From Deltaproteobacteria bacterium (GTDB lineage: Bacteria; Myxococcota_A; Polyangia; DRWM01; JAAZOP01): a DNA stretch of 32,139 nucleotides. Both the position numbers and the translations under genes were made by a program. This document shows positions 1-8,472 of this stretch, one piece after another; the stretch's first letter is position 1; the number at the start of each line of letters is the position of its first letter. Location: NCBI GenBank assembly GCA_016218765.1, contig JACRCZ010000038.1, positions 1 to 32,139 on the forward strand, read 5' to 3'. The notes beneath the pieces were generated by a model. The model was given only the letters and a program-made list of their open reading frames with translations. It searched no databases and was not told the DNA's origin.

Positions 1-1
1 C

Positions 2-604
2 ATCGTCTTCGGCTACGTCGTGGTCCACATGCTCGGCAACCTCCAGATCTTCCTCGGCCCGGCGAAGATCAACGGGTATGCCGCGTTCCTGAAGAGCAAC
101 CCGACCTTCCTCTGGGCCTTCCGCGGCGGCCTGCTCCTGGCGACCGTCCTGCACATGATCGCCGCCGCGCAGCTCACCCTTCAGAGCTGGGCCGCGCGCC
201 CGCAGCGCTACGAGGTGCAGAGGTACCGCGAGACCACCTACGCGGCGAGGACGATGCGCTGGGGCGGGCCGATCATCGCCCTGTTCGTCCTGTACCACGT
301 GTTGCACCTGACGACGGGGCGGCTGCACCCCACGGCGCCGACCTTCGACGCCCACGACGTCTACAACAACGTCGTACTCGGTTTCCAGGTGCCGTGGGTT
401 TCCGCGGTCTACGTCGTCGCGGTGAGCTTCGTCGCGCTGCACCTGTACCACGGCGTGTGGAGCATGCTGCAGACGATCGGCGCCGCGAGTCCGAAGCTCG
501 ACCGCTGGCGCAGGGCGGCGGCGGTGGTGTTCGCCGAGCTGGTGTGGGCCGGCATGGTCGCGGTGCCCGGCGCCGTGCTGCTGGGCATGGTGAAGCCGGT
601 CTGA
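2..604 (+). CDS. sdhC: Succinate dehydrogenase cytochrome b558 subunit, 5' partial
   Basis: This is the membrane anchor and heme-b subunit of succinate:quinone oxidoreductase (complex II), which passes electrons from the SdhB iron-sulfur clusters to quinone. The reading frame is open to the window edge, so the N-terminus lies upstream. The first visible residues include the H-M-L-G-N motif expected near a heme-ligand histidine. Several hydrophobic helices follow, with further His residues in YHVLHL and ALHLYHG. This pattern fits the single-chain five-helix b558 type (as in Bacteroidetes and delta-proteobacteria), which needs no SdhD, and none is present here. The gene lies 31 bases before sdhA in an sdhCAB order. 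The family call is secure; the exact quinone type cannot be read from the sequence. Confidence 0.93.
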   Translation: MVFGYVVVHMLGNLQIFLGPAKINGYAAFLKSNPTFLWAFRGGLLLATVLHMIAAAQLTLQSWAARPQRYEVQRYRETTYAARTMRWGGPIIALFVLYHVLHLTTGRLHPTAPTFDAHDVYNNVVLGFQVPWVSAVYVVAVSFVALHLYHGVWSMLQTIGAASPKLDRWRRAAAVVFAELVWAGMVAVPGAVLLGMVKPV

Positions 605-635
605 GCCCCGGGGAAGTTTGTCGAGGAACATCAAC

Positions 636-2561
636 ATGGGTCTGGACAGCAAGGTACCCGAAGGTCCGATCGAGCAGAAGTGGGACAGCCACCGCTTCAA
701 GATGAAGCTGATCAACCCCGCCAACAAGCGCAAGTTCTCCGTGATCGTGGTGGGCAGCGGCCTGGCCGGCGCCTCGGCGGCGGCGACACTGGCGGAGCTG
801 GGCTACGAGGTGCGCTGCTTCTTCTACCAGGACAGCCCGCGCCGCGCGCACTCCATCGCCGCCCAGGGCGGGATCAACGCCGCCAAGAACTACCAGAACG
901 ACGGCGACTCCATCTTCCGCCTGTTCTACGACACCGTGAAGGGCGGCGACTACCGCGCCCGCGAGGCCAACGTCTACCGTCTCGCCCAGGTCAGCAACGC
1001 CATCATCGACCACTGCGTCGCCCAGGGCGTCCCCTTCGCCCGCGAGTACGGCGGCCTCCTGGACAACCGTTCCTTCGGCGGCGCCCAGGTCTCCCGCACC
1101 TTCTACGCCCGCGGCCAGACCGGCCAGCAGCTCCTCCTGGGCGCCTACTCCGCGCTGCTGCGCCAGGTCGCCGCCGGCCGCGTCACGCTCTTCCCCCGCA
1201 CCGAGATGCTCGATCTGGTCGTCGCCGACGGCCGGGCGCGCGGCATCGTCACGCGGCACATGGTCAGCGGCCGCGTCGAGTCCCACGCCGCCGACGCGGT
1301 CGTCCTGGCCACCGGCGGCTACGGCAACGTCTTCTACCTCTCCACCAACGCCAAGGGCTGCAACGCCACCGCCATCTGGCGCGCGCACCGCCGCGGCGCG
1401 TTCCTCGCCAACCCGTGTTTCACCCAGATCCACCCCACCTGCATCCCGGTCGCGGGCGAGCACCAGTCCAAGCTCACGCTCATGAGCGAGTCGCTGCGCA
1501 ACGACGGCCGGATCTGGGTCCCGGAAAAGAAGGACGATACCCGTTCGCCCGACAAGATCCCCGAGTCCGAGCGCGACTACTACCTGGAGCGGCGGTATCC
1601 GGCGTTCGGCAACCTGGTCCCCCGCGACGTCGCCTCGCGCGCCTCCAAGCAGGTCTGCGACGAGGGCCGCGGCGTCGGCCCCAAGGTCGGCGACCTGCGC
1701 CTCGGCGTGTACCTCGACTTCGCCGACGCCTTCCGGCGCCTGGGACGCGGCGTGCTCGACGAGCGCTACGGCAACCTGTTCGAGATGTACGAGCAGATCA
1801 CGGGGGAGGACGCGCACGACGCTCCGATGCGCATCTACCCGGCCATCCACTACACGATGGGCGGGCTGTGGGTGGACTACAACCTGATGAGCAACCTGCC
1901 CGGGCTGTTCGTGATCGGGGAGGCCAACTTCTCCGATCACGGCGCCAACCGCCTGGGGGCCAGCGCGCTGATGCAGGGCCTCGGCGACGGCTACTTCGTC
2001 CTCCCCTACACGATCGGCGACTACTTCGCGACGGCCGGCAACAGCAAGGTCGGGACCGACCACGCCGAGTTCAAGGCGGCCGAGGACGGCGCGAAGGGCC
2101 GCGTGCAGAAACTGCTGGGCATCAAGGGCAAGCGTTCCCCCGACTCGTTCCACAAGCAGCTCGGCAAGGTCGTCTGGGAGTTCTGCGGCATGGGTCGCAC
2201 CGACGCCGGGCTGCGCAAGGCATTGGCCGAGATCCCGAAGATCCGCGACGAGTTCTGGCAGGACCTGCGCGTGCCGGGACCGTCGGGCACGCTCAACCAG
2301 ACTCTGGAGAAGGCGTCGCGCGTCGCCGACTTCCTCGAGTTCGCCGAGCTGATGGTCCGGGACGCGCTCCATCGCACCGAGTCCTGCGGCGGGCACTTCC
2401 GCGAGGAGAGCCAGACGCCGGAGGGCGAGGCGCTGCGCGACGACGAGAAGTTCTCGTTCGTCTCGGCGTGGGAATGGAAGGGCGAGGGCACGGAGCCCGA
2501 GCTGCACAAGGAGCCGCTCAAGTTCGAGTGGTGCAAGCCGAGCCAGAGGAGCTACAAGTAA
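636..2561 (+). CDS. sdhA: Succinate dehydrogenase/fumarate reductase flavoprotein subunit
   Basis: Catalytic subunit of complex II; it oxidises succinate to fumarate (or the reverse) using covalently bound FAD. The protein is 641 residues. The dinucleotide-binding motif [12 protein letters not shown] lies near residues 38-49. His72 in the A-H-S-I-A-A-Q-G-G motif is the expected FAD attachment site. Downstream are the conserved [14 protein letters not shown] and HYTMGG segments of the substrate and capping domains. I chose ATG 636 because a GAGG lies nine bases upstream; an in-frame TTG at 618 would add six residues but has a poorly placed ribosome site. The stop overlaps the sdhB ATG by one base, implying translational coupling. 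The length and b558-type partner match the delta-proteobacterial/Bacteroidetes enzyme class, whose members can work in either direction. Confidence 0.97.
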   Translation: MGLDSKVPEGPIEQKWDSHRFKMKLINPANKRKFSVIVVGSGLAGASAAATLAELGYEVRCFFYQDSPRRAHSIAAQGGINAAKNYQNDGDSIFRLFYDTVKGGDYRAREANVYRLAQVSNAIIDHCVAQGVPFAREYGGLLDNRSFGGAQVSRTFYARGQTGQQLLLGAYSALLRQVAAGRVTLFPRTEMLDLVVADGRARGIVTRHMVSGRVESHAADAVVLATGGYGNVFYLSTNAKGCNATAIWRAHRRGAFLANPCFTQIHPTCIPVAGEHQSKLTLMSESLRNDGRIWVPEKKDDTRSPDKIPESERDYYLERRYPAFGNLVPRDVASRASKQVCDEGRGVGPKVGDLRLGVYLDFADAFRRLGRGVLDERYGNLFEMYEQITGEDAHDAPMRIYPAIHYTMGGLWVDYNLMSNLPGLFVIGEANFSDHGANRLGASALMQGLGDGYFVLPYTIGDYFATAGNSKVGTDHAEFKAAEDGAKGRVQKLLGIKGKRSPDSFHKQLGKVVWEFCGMGRTDAGLRKALAEIPKIRDEFWQDLRVPGPSGTLNQTLEKASRVADFLEFAELMVRDALHRTESCGGHFREESQTPEGEALRDDEKFSFVSAWEWKGEGTEPELHKEPLKFEWCKPSQRSYK

Positions 2562-3304
2562 TGGACTTCACGCTCAAGGTCTGGAGGCAGGAAGGGCCCG
2601 ATCACAAGGGCCGGCTGGTGCCGTATGCCGCGAAGGGGATCAGCGCCGATACCTCGTTCCTCGAGATGCTGGACATCGTCAACGAGCGCCTGATCGAGAA
2701 GGGCGAGGAGCCGATCGCGTTCGACCACGACTGCCGCGAGGGGATCTGCGGCATGTGCGGCTGCGTGGTCAACGGCTACGCGCACGGTCCCGAGGCCGGG
2801 ACGACCTTGTGCCAGCTCCACATGAGGCACTTCCACGACGGCGACACGATCTACGTCGAGCCGTTCCGGGCCAAGGCGTTCCCGGTGATCCGCGACCTCG
2901 TCGTCAACCGCGGCGCCTTCGACGCCATCGTCACCGCCGGCGGCTACATCTCGATCCGCGCCGGCTCCGCGCCCGACGCCAACGCGGTCCCTGTGCCCAA
3001 GGAACACGCGGACCGCGCGATGGACGCCGCCGCCTGCATCGGCTGCGGCGCCTGCGTCGCCTCGTGCCCCAACGCCTCCGCCATGCTCTTCACGTCGGCG
3101 AAGATCTCCCAGCTCGGCCTGCTGCCGCAGGGCCAGCCCGAGCGGTGGGACCGCGTGCGCTCGATGGTCTCCGCCATGGAGCGGGCCGGCTTCGGCTCGT
3201 GCACGAACCACGGCGAGTGCGAGGCGACGTGTCCCAAGCGCGTCTCCATGGACTTCATCGCCCGCATGAACCGCGACCTGATGCGGGCCAGCGTGAAGAA
3301 GTAG
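2561..3304 (+). CDS. sdhB: Succinate dehydrogenase/fumarate reductase iron-sulfur subunit
   Basis: Electron-transfer subunit of complex II, 247 residues. It carries electrons from FAD in SdhA to the heme/quinone site in SdhC. The N-terminal plant-type [2Fe-2S] domain has Cys58, Cys63, Cys66 and Cys84. The C-terminal domain starts its cluster motifs at Cys159, Cys162, Cys165 and Cys169 ([12 protein letters not shown]). A second set follows in [14 protein letters not shown], together supporting the usual [4Fe-4S] and [3Fe-4S] centres. The ATG shares its A with the sdhA TAA stop. It is the last gene of the visible sdhCAB operon, and the next gene begins 41 bases later. An open frame extends far upstream inside sdhA, but the conserved [10 protein letters not shown] start fixes the N-terminus here. 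Confidence 0.97.
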   Translation: MDFTLKVWRQEGPDHKGRLVPYAAKGISADTSFLEMLDIVNERLIEKGEEPIAFDHDCREGICGMCGCVVNGYAHGPEAGTTLCQLHMRHFHDGDTIYVEPFRAKAFPVIRDLVVNRGAFDAIVTAGGYISIRAGSAPDANAVPVPKEHADRAMDAAACIGCGACVASCPNASAMLFTSAKISQLGLLPQGQPERWDRVRSMVSAMERAGFGSCTNHGECEATCPKRVSMDFIARMNRDLMRASVKK

Positions 3305-3326
3305 GGGCGCTTGAACCCGCACCCGA

Positions 3327-3346
3327 TGTGCGGCAAGGTCCGCACA
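3327..3346 (+). promoter_or_regulatory. Hairpin holding the ribosome site of the next gene
   Basis: A perfect 7-bp inverted repeat (TGTGCGG / CCGCACA) encloses a six-base loop, CAAGGT. The loop contains the only Shine-Dalgarno-like AAGG before the lipoprotein ATG at 3346, and the right arm ends on the A of that ATG. The stem could hold the start site in a structured RNA or mark the end of the sdh transcript. There is no T-tract, so a classical intrinsic terminator is not supported. Confidence 0.4.
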
Positions 3347-3933
3347 TGAACGGCACCATGCACCGTGTCATCGCGCTCGCGGCGGCGGCCGCGCTCGGCG
3401 CCTGCGGCGAGGAGCCGCCCGAAGCCCATCCCCTGTACCTCGAGGTGCGCATCCACCGCGGCCTGCCCGAACCCCCGTGCGCCCGGAACGGCATCTTCGA
3501 GGTGCTTTCGACCCGCGACCTCAAGCTGACCGCGGTGGAGCGGATCGACGGCGGAGCCGTGAGCTGCGTCGTGCCCGTCGACCCGCGTCACGAACGTTTC
3601 CTGCTCTACGCCTTCGGCTGCCGCCTTGGCGAAGGCGAGACGGAGGCGACGGTGCGCCTGGAAAGCGTGGCCGCGGACGGAGCCCACCTGCACCCAATCA
3701 AGTTGGATCTGGGCCCGACGCTGACCAGCACCACGCGTGACTTCGGGCCCGGGATCCCGCTGCTCGTCGACCTCGAGCTGAGCGGCCAAGGCGACTCCTG
3801 GTGCTGGTTCTCCGGAACGTACGTGCGCACCACCGACGCCCGGAAGCTCTGGGGCCCGTACCGGCTGGTCTCGCAGACCGGAACGTTCACGCCCAACGAC
3901 GATCGCCGCGGTCCTGCAGCTCCCCGGCCATGA
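3346..3933 (+). CDS. Putative lipoprotein of unknown function
   Basis: A 195-residue protein with a short Ala-rich hydrophobic leader ending in the lipobox L-G-A-C (Cys20), so it is probably lipidated and held at a membrane after export. The rest is soluble-looking, with beta-rich segments and four further cysteines (Cys46, Cys69, Cys90 and Cys149), which could form disulfides in the periplasm. I recognise no domain. A second in-frame ATG lies four codons downstream; the first is preferred because AAGG lies upstream within the loop of the 3327-3346 hairpin. It follows sdhB on the same strand with a 41-base gap, so it may be co-transcribed, but nothing ties it functionally to complex II. Confidence 0.7.
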   Translation: MNGTMHRVIALAAAAALGACGEEPPEAHPLYLEVRIHRGLPEPPCARNGIFEVLSTRDLKLTAVERIDGGAVSCVVPVDPRHERFLLYAFGCRLGEGETEATVRLESVAADGAHLHPIKLDLGPTLTSTTRDFGPGIPLLVDLELSGQGDSWCWFSGTYVRTTDARKLWGPYRLVSQTGTFTPNDDRRGPAAPRP

Positions 3934-4022
3934 CCCTGCCGGCCGGGCCACGGCGGACCGACGACCTGCCGCACGGCCCGGCCGACTTGATCCCCGCGGC
4001 GGGTTGACCGTAGGTAGAGCCC

Positions 4023-5942
4023 ATGCGACACGCATTCCCGGGATGGGCCCTGTTCACTCTTCTCTCGGCCTGCTCCGCCCGGCGCCCCGCCGCCGAAGCG
4101 ACACCTGGAACCGCCGGGGACACGGTCGCCACGACCGCGGCCGTGCCGACCGGAGACGCCGGCCCCCCCGCGCCCGCAGGCGGATCCGGCTCCGCGGCTC
4201 CCGACCCCGACGCCGAGCCGCGCGAGGTCGATCGTGGGGTCTCCCTTCGCCTCGCGCTCGATGACGACTCGCTCGACGTCGGGGACGATTTGCGCCTCAC
4301 CCTCGCCTTCCACAACGACTCCTCCGACTCCGCCACCGTCGTTCCGCCGCTCGACGGCTCCTGGGACGACATGCGCCAGCCGCTCTACTCGCTCGAGTTC
4401 CTCGACGACGCCGGCCGCCCCGTCCCGTACGCCCTCGGTTTCCACGAGCCCGGACGCTGCGGGATGACCAACGAGCTGACGCCGTCGGACGTCCTCGACG
4501 TGGATGCGCACGGCGACCTCGCGCTCGACGACCCGCTGCGCTGGGCCGCCCCGTTCACCGTCCAGCCGTGGGCCCGACCGGGAACGTGGCGCGTGCGCGT
4601 GCGCTACCGCGCCGACGCGATCCCCGGCGTCACCCCCCTCTTCCTCGTCTCCAATGCCGTTCCGCTCGCGATCGAAGGCGGCGACGAGCGCCTCTGGGCC
4701 TGCCGCAACGCGCAGGTCGAGCGCGCGCGCCGCCACGTCTACGCCAACGTCACGCCGGCGCGTTTCGCCCCCTGGGGCGACGGCTACGTCGTCGTCACCC
4801 ACCGCGCGGAGACCACCGTCGCGTACCCCGGCGCCACGGATACGACCGGCTCCATCCTCCTGCAACGGCTCGCGGCGGACCTCGCGCCGCAGGGCGAGCC
4901 CGTCGTCGTGGCGACGAGCGGCGTCGACTGGCTCGGCCTCGTCGAGGTCCTCCCGCTGCCCGATCGCCTGCTCGTGGCCTGGACCGAGGCCGTCGACGAC
5001 ACGTCCCGGCGCGTCATGCTCGCCTCCGTCGAGGTACACGAGGGCGCTTTCGTACCGTCCACCCCCGACGCCCTCAGCGACGGAGCCGGCCGCCCGTACT
5101 ACCTCGCGCTCGCCGCGCGCGAGGATCGCGTCGGCCTCGTCTGGTTGGGCCGCAGCGGAGATGTCGATCAGCTCTTCTTCCGGTTGCTCGACGCTTTCGG
5201 CGCCCCGGTCGGCGACCCCGTGCCCCTCCCGGACAGCCGCGGCACCGCGTCAGGCCGTACGCCGCTCGTTCCGACCGCGAGCGGCTGGCTTGTCGCGTGG
5301 CACCAGGGCGGCCCCGAGGTGCGCTGGCAGCGGCTGGATCCGGCGGGACGACCGCAGGGCGACGCCGTACGCGTCGCGCTGGATGCCGGCGGCATCGTCG
5401 CGCTGGCCGAGCGCGACGACGGCATCGAGCTGGTCTTCGACGACAACGGCGTGGACAACCGGATCGAGGGAGACACGATGGGCCTGCACCTTGCCGCTCT
5501 GGCCCCGGACGGCGGCGTGCGCAGCGACGTGGCGCTGAGCCCCCTCGATCGGGAGAACGCCCGATTCGGCGCCGCCCTCCGGCGCGGCGACCGCATCGCC
5601 CGTGTCTTCCTGGAGGAGCACGTGCTGGTCTTCGCCGACGGACCCGACGCCTCCGCGCCGCGAGCGATCCTCAGCGAGACGGCGGGCGGGATGTTCGGAG
5701 TGTGGCCGGCGGCCGATGACGAGCGCGTCCTCGCCGCCTGGTCCGACTTCCGCGACGACGACCTGCGCCGCTGTCTCCCCGTGGATTGCGTGACCGACGT
5801 TTACGTCGCCGTGATCGGTCCCGGCGGCAACGTCGTCGCGGGCCCGCGCCGGGTCACCGACGGCGCCGTAGCCGAGCCGCTGGTCCTCTACCGCGAGAAC
5901 TGGCAGGAGTTCTGTCCCCCTCCACAGCTCGTCCCGCCCTGA
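4023..5942 (+). CDS. Large putative lipoprotein with Ig-like and propeller-like regions
   Basis: A 639-residue secreted protein. The N-terminus has a short hydrophobic leader with lipobox L-S-A-C (Cys17), followed by a low-complexity Ala/Pro/Gly/Asp linker to about residue 75. Residues about 75-220 look like a beta-sandwich (SLRLALDDDSLDVGDDLRLT and following), resembling domains of the BsuPI/Ig-like type; this is an impression, not a match. Residues about 230-620 contain repeated strands of the type GWLVAW, LLVAWTEA, VGLVWLG and VLAAWSDFR, spaced like blades of a beta-propeller. ATG 4023 has an AGGTAGAG sequence a few bases upstream. The gene is separated by 89 bases from the preceding lipoprotein and converges on the SLOG-like gene. 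Function unknown; an extracytoplasmic binding or scaffold role is the most one can infer. Confidence 0.72.
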   Translation: MRHAFPGWALFTLLSACSARRPAAEATPGTAGDTVATTAAVPTGDAGPPAPAGGSGSAAPDPDAEPREVDRGVSLRLALDDDSLDVGDDLRLTLAFHNDSSDSATVVPPLDGSWDDMRQPLYSLEFLDDAGRPVPYALGFHEPGRCGMTNELTPSDVLDVDAHGDLALDDPLRWAAPFTVQPWARPGTWRVRVRYRADAIPGVTPLFLVSNAVPLAIEGGDERLWACRNAQVERARRHVYANVTPARFAPWGDGYVVVTHRAETTVAYPGATDTTGSILLQRLAADLAPQGEPVVVATSGVDWLGLVEVLPLPDRLLVAWTEAVDDTSRRVMLASVEVHEGAFVPSTPDALSDGAGRPYYLALAAREDRVGLVWLGRSGDVDQLFFRLLDAFGAPVGDPVPLPDSRGTASGRTPLVPTASGWLVAWHQGGPEVRWQRLDPAGRPQGDAVRVALDAGGIVALAERDDGIELVFDDNGVDNRIEGDTMGLHLAALAPDGGVRSDVALSPLDRENARFGAALRRGDRIARVFLEEHVLVFADGPDASAPRAILSETAGGMFGVWPAADDERVLAAWSDFRDDDLRRCLPVDCVTDVYVAVIGPGGNVVAGPRRVTDGAVAEPLVLYRENWQEFCPPPQLVPP

Positions 5943-5947
5943 CCGCA

Positions 5948-5980
5948 AACCAGGAACCAAGAATCCCCTAACCACTGACC
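5948..5980. repeat. Degenerate 7-bp array between convergent genes
   Basis: The 25-base gap between two convergent stops, and the first bases beyond it, read as degenerate 7-bp units (aaccagg, aaccaag, aatcccc, taaccac, tgacc). The TAG stop of the minus-strand gene at 5968-5970 lies inside the array. No hairpin with a T-tract is visible. Confidence 0.45.
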
Positions 5981-6645
5981 TCCCGGTCCCCTCCCTCCAC
6001 CTCCACGATCGCCACCGCCATCCCTCTCTTGCGCGCCAGCCGGATCGTCGACGCCGTTCCCGACTTGGGGTCCCCGTTCCAGAACGCCACCAGCTCCGTC
6101 GCTTCCGCCACCAGACGCCGGTTGCGCAGGTGATACGCGCGCCACCGGTCCTCCACGCGGATCGGATGCCCCAGCTCGACGATCTCGTCCGCCCGCCGGC
6201 TCGTCTCCCACGTCTCCTTCGGCTGCGCCTCCACCGTGTCCGGCAGCACCACGATCAGCCGGGGCCGCAGCTCCTTCGGCGCCCCCACGCCTCGGCGCGA
6301 GCCTCTTCTGCTTTCCCCCTCCTGCCTCTGGTGGTCTGTGCCCGCGCCCCCCCCTCCTTGCGCCCTTTGCGCGAAATCCCCTTCCCGCCGCAGCTCGAGC
6401 GCCGCGGCCAGCGCCGCGGTATCCGCGCCCGTCGCCCCGCCGAAGAAGATGGCGGCGACCCCGGCGTCCGCACAAAGCTCCCGCATCCTCGCCCGGATCG
6501 CCTCGCGGTCTCCGTTCGTGATGCCGCGATTGCCCGTGATCGCCACGCGCCGCCCCGCCCCTTCCGGCCGCGCGAGCGGCAGCTCGGTCTGGCGTGCGGC
6601 GGCGGCCCCGGTCCGACGCAGTCGGGACGACTCTCCGGAGCTCAC
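5968..6645 (-). CDS. SLOG-like (Rossmann nucleotide-binding) protein with an inserted segment
   Basis: A 225-residue cytoplasmic protein. The core has the pattern of SLOG-superfamily proteins, a Rossmann-like fold that binds nucleotides or their ligands. VAITGNRGITN (residues 34-44) is the first strand and loop, and FFGGATGADTAAL (68-80) is the glycine-rich second loop. Strands LIVVLPDT (130-137) and AFWNGDPKSGT (188-198) follow. GTG 6645 is the start because it overlaps the TGA of the upstream kinase gene (GTGA), a translational coupling arrangement. Residues about 88-123 are Gly/Arg/Gln-rich, do not fit the fold, and correspond to a short-period repeat inserted in frame. Related domains occur in DNA-processing A-like, LOG-like and TIR-linked sensor proteins; which activity applies here cannot be told. 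Confidence 0.72.
   Translation of the reverse strand: MSSGESSRLRRTGAAAARQTELPLARPEGAGRRVAITGNRGITNGDREAIRARMRELCADAGVAAIFFGGATGADTAALAAALELRREGDFAQRAQGGGGAGTDHQRQEGESRRGSRRGVGAPKELRPRLIVVLPDTVEAQPKETWETSRRADEIVELGHPIRVEDRWRAYHLRNRRLVAEATELVAFWNGDPKSGTASTIRLARKRGMAVAIVEVEGGDREVSG
6277..6384. repeat. Short-period repeat inserted in frame inside the SLOG-like gene
   Basis: This stretch encodes the non-conserved residues 88-123 of the SLOG-like protein. On the plus strand it contains tgcctctggtggtctgtg, a run of C, and then cttgcg/ctttgcg units ending in gcgaaa. The last part matches the style of the intergenic array at 21588-21628 (ctttgcg units ending gcgaaa) in the same strand orientation. 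The boundaries are estimated from where the conserved protein pattern breaks and resumes. Confidence 0.6.
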
Positions 6646-8465
6646 GGCCCTTCGCCGAACGCGGGAATGGTGCCGCCGCCGCCGTCGCGTCCGCCGCCGG
6701 CGTCGCGGGCCGGACGTTCGCCCGACCGCCGCAGCTCGACGCGCAGCGTCGCGTCTCCCGCCAGCGGGACGTCCTGCGCCCAGACCTCGAAGCCGCGCGC
6801 ACGCACCTCGATCCTGGCCTCGCGCTCCGCCCGGGGCAGCTCGATCACCGGACCCGGCCACTCCTCCCCGTCGACGCGCACCTCGGCCTTGGGCGGCACA
6901 CCCTCGAGAGTGATGCGGACCCGCGCCGGCGGCGCTTCCTCCACCGCATCCGCAGACGCGACCTGGACGCCGGCGTCCGACGCAGCCGGCGGCGCGGCCG
7001 CGTCCGGCGCGGCCACGGCCGGACCAACCGGAGGCCGGGGCGCCCCGGGCGGCGGACCGGGCGGCGGCGGCACGGCGACCGGACGCGTCTCCATCCCCGG
7101 CCGCCATCCCTCGCGTGGCCCGCCGGCGCTCGTCGTGGCCGCCGTCTCGCCGCTCTTCCGGACGGCGCTCGCGTTCCCGCGGCCGCCGTCTTCCCCGCGC
7201 TCTCCCCGCCCGACGATCCAGATCGCCACGGCCGCGGCGGCCACCACCGCAATCCCGGCGGCCGCCCACGCCAGGGGACTCGCCCGCCGCGGACGCGCTG
7301 CCGTGTCGGCCAACACCACGTGCCCGGCACGACTGGCCGAGAGGGCGCCGCCGTCGCCCGCGGCCGTGCCGGCCGCCGCCGGCGGCGTGTGCGGACCGGC
7401 GGTGCCCGGGGCGACGGGCGCCGGCGTCGCGCCAGGTCCGGAGAACCCTTGAGCCGGTGACGGCGCGGACAGCGCGGGTGTCGGTGTCGGGGCCCACCCC
7501 GACGTCGACGGCGGCGCTCCGGCCGTGCCCGCGGCCGAGGACGAGAGCGGCAGGGTTTCGCCGGTGATCATCGAGGGCCGGTCGGCGTGGGGATCCGACG
7601 GTCGCAGGGACGTGCCGGTGACGACGACGAGCAGTGCCTCGCGCATCTCCGCGGCGTCGCGGAAGCGCTTGTCGCGGTCCTTCTCCGTCGCGCGCAGGAT
7701 CAGCTCTTCCAGCGCGGGCGGAACGTCGGGGCGCAGCACGGTCGGCCTGGGGAAGTCGTCGAGCAGGATCGAGCCCAGGAGCTGATTGTAGCTGTCGCCG
7801 TCGAAGGGCGGCTTGCCGGTGAGCATCTGGTACAGGATCGCGCCCATGGCGTAGACGTCGACCCGGGGGTCCAGGTCCTTCATCCCCCGCGCCTGTTCGG
7901 GAGACATGTAGTACGGCGTGCCGAGGATCGTGCCGGTCTGGGTGAGCGTCGCGTCCGGCCGCTGGTCGCCGATGATCTTGGAGATGCCGAAATCGAGCAC
8001 CTTGACGAAGTCCTCGCGATCGCCCATGCGGACGAGGAACACGTTGTCGGGCTTGAGGTCGCGGTGGACGACGTTCGAGGCGTGGGCGGCGCCGAGCGCG
8101 GCGAGGATCTGGGCGCTGACGTCGACGGCGCGGCGCAAGGAGAGCCGGCCTTCCTGCCGGATCAGGTTGCCCAGCGACTTCCCGCGCAGGAGCGGCATCA
8201 CGAGGTAGGGCACGTCGTTCTCGCCGAACCCGACGTCGATCACCTCGCAGATGTTGTCGTGGCCGATCCGTCCCGCCGCACGGGCCTCGCGATCGAACCG
8301 CGCCCGCGTGTCCGCGTGCTGCGCCGCTTCCGGCGAGAGCAGCTTGACCGCCACCGACCGCTCGGTCTGCTCGTGCACCGCCTCGAAGACGCGGCCCATC
8401 CCCCCCGCCCCGATCTGGCGGACCAGGCGGTACTTTCCGCCGAGCAGGGTTCCTTCCAGACCCAT
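6642..8465 (-). CDS. Hanks-type Ser/Thr protein kinase with TM segment and PEGA domain
   Basis: A 607-residue membrane-anchored protein kinase. The kinase domain (about residues 11-285) is complete: Gly-rich loop GAGGMGRV, ATP-site Lys41, helix-C Glu60, H-R-D-L-K-P-D-N with Asp136, D-F-G with Asp158, and an M-S-P-E-Q activation-loop end. An Ala/Pro/Thr-rich linker (about 290-390) precedes one transmembrane helix (397-418). A Pro/Ala linker leads to a C-terminal PEGA-type beta domain (about 515-580), probably outside the cytoplasm. This layout is common in Myxococcota. ATG 8465 lies eight bases after the upstream TPR/PEGA gene stop, and its own TGA overlaps the SLOG-like start, so the three genes form an operon. 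The target and signal are unknown. Confidence 0.95.
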   Translation of the reverse strand: MGLEGTLLGGKYRLVRQIGAGGMGRVFEAVHEQTERSVAVKLLSPEAAQHADTRARFDREARAAGRIGHDNICEVIDVGFGENDVPYLVMPLLRGKSLGNLIRQEGRLSLRRAVDVSAQILAALGAAHASNVVHRDLKPDNVFLVRMGDREDFVKVLDFGISKIIGDQRPDATLTQTGTILGTPYYMSPEQARGMKDLDPRVDVYAMGAILYQMLTGKPPFDGDSYNQLLGSILLDDFPRPTVLRPDVPPALEELILRATEKDRDKRFRDAAEMREALLVVVTGTSLRPSDPHADRPSMITGETLPLSSSAAGTAGAPPSTSGWAPTPTPALSAPSPAQGFSGPGATPAPVAPGTAGPHTPPAAAGTAAGDGGALSASRAGHVVLADTAARPRRASPLAWAAAGIAVVAAAAVAIWIVGRGERGEDGGRGNASAVRKSGETAATTSAGGPREGWRPGMETRPVAVPPPPGPPPGAPRPPVGPAVAAPDAAAPPAASDAGVQVASADAVEEAPPARVRITLEGVPPKAEVRVDGEEWPGPVIELPRAEREARIEVRARGFEVWAQDVPLAGDATLRVELRRSGERPARDAGGGRDGGGGTIPAFGEGP

Positions 8466-8472
8466 CGTCCGA

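Noticed and set aside
273..2507. A long minus-strand open frame opposite sdhA
   Set aside because: High GC with strong third-position bias opens antisense frames; its protein is Val/Ala/Gly/Asp-biased with no domain, while sdhA on the other strand is certain.
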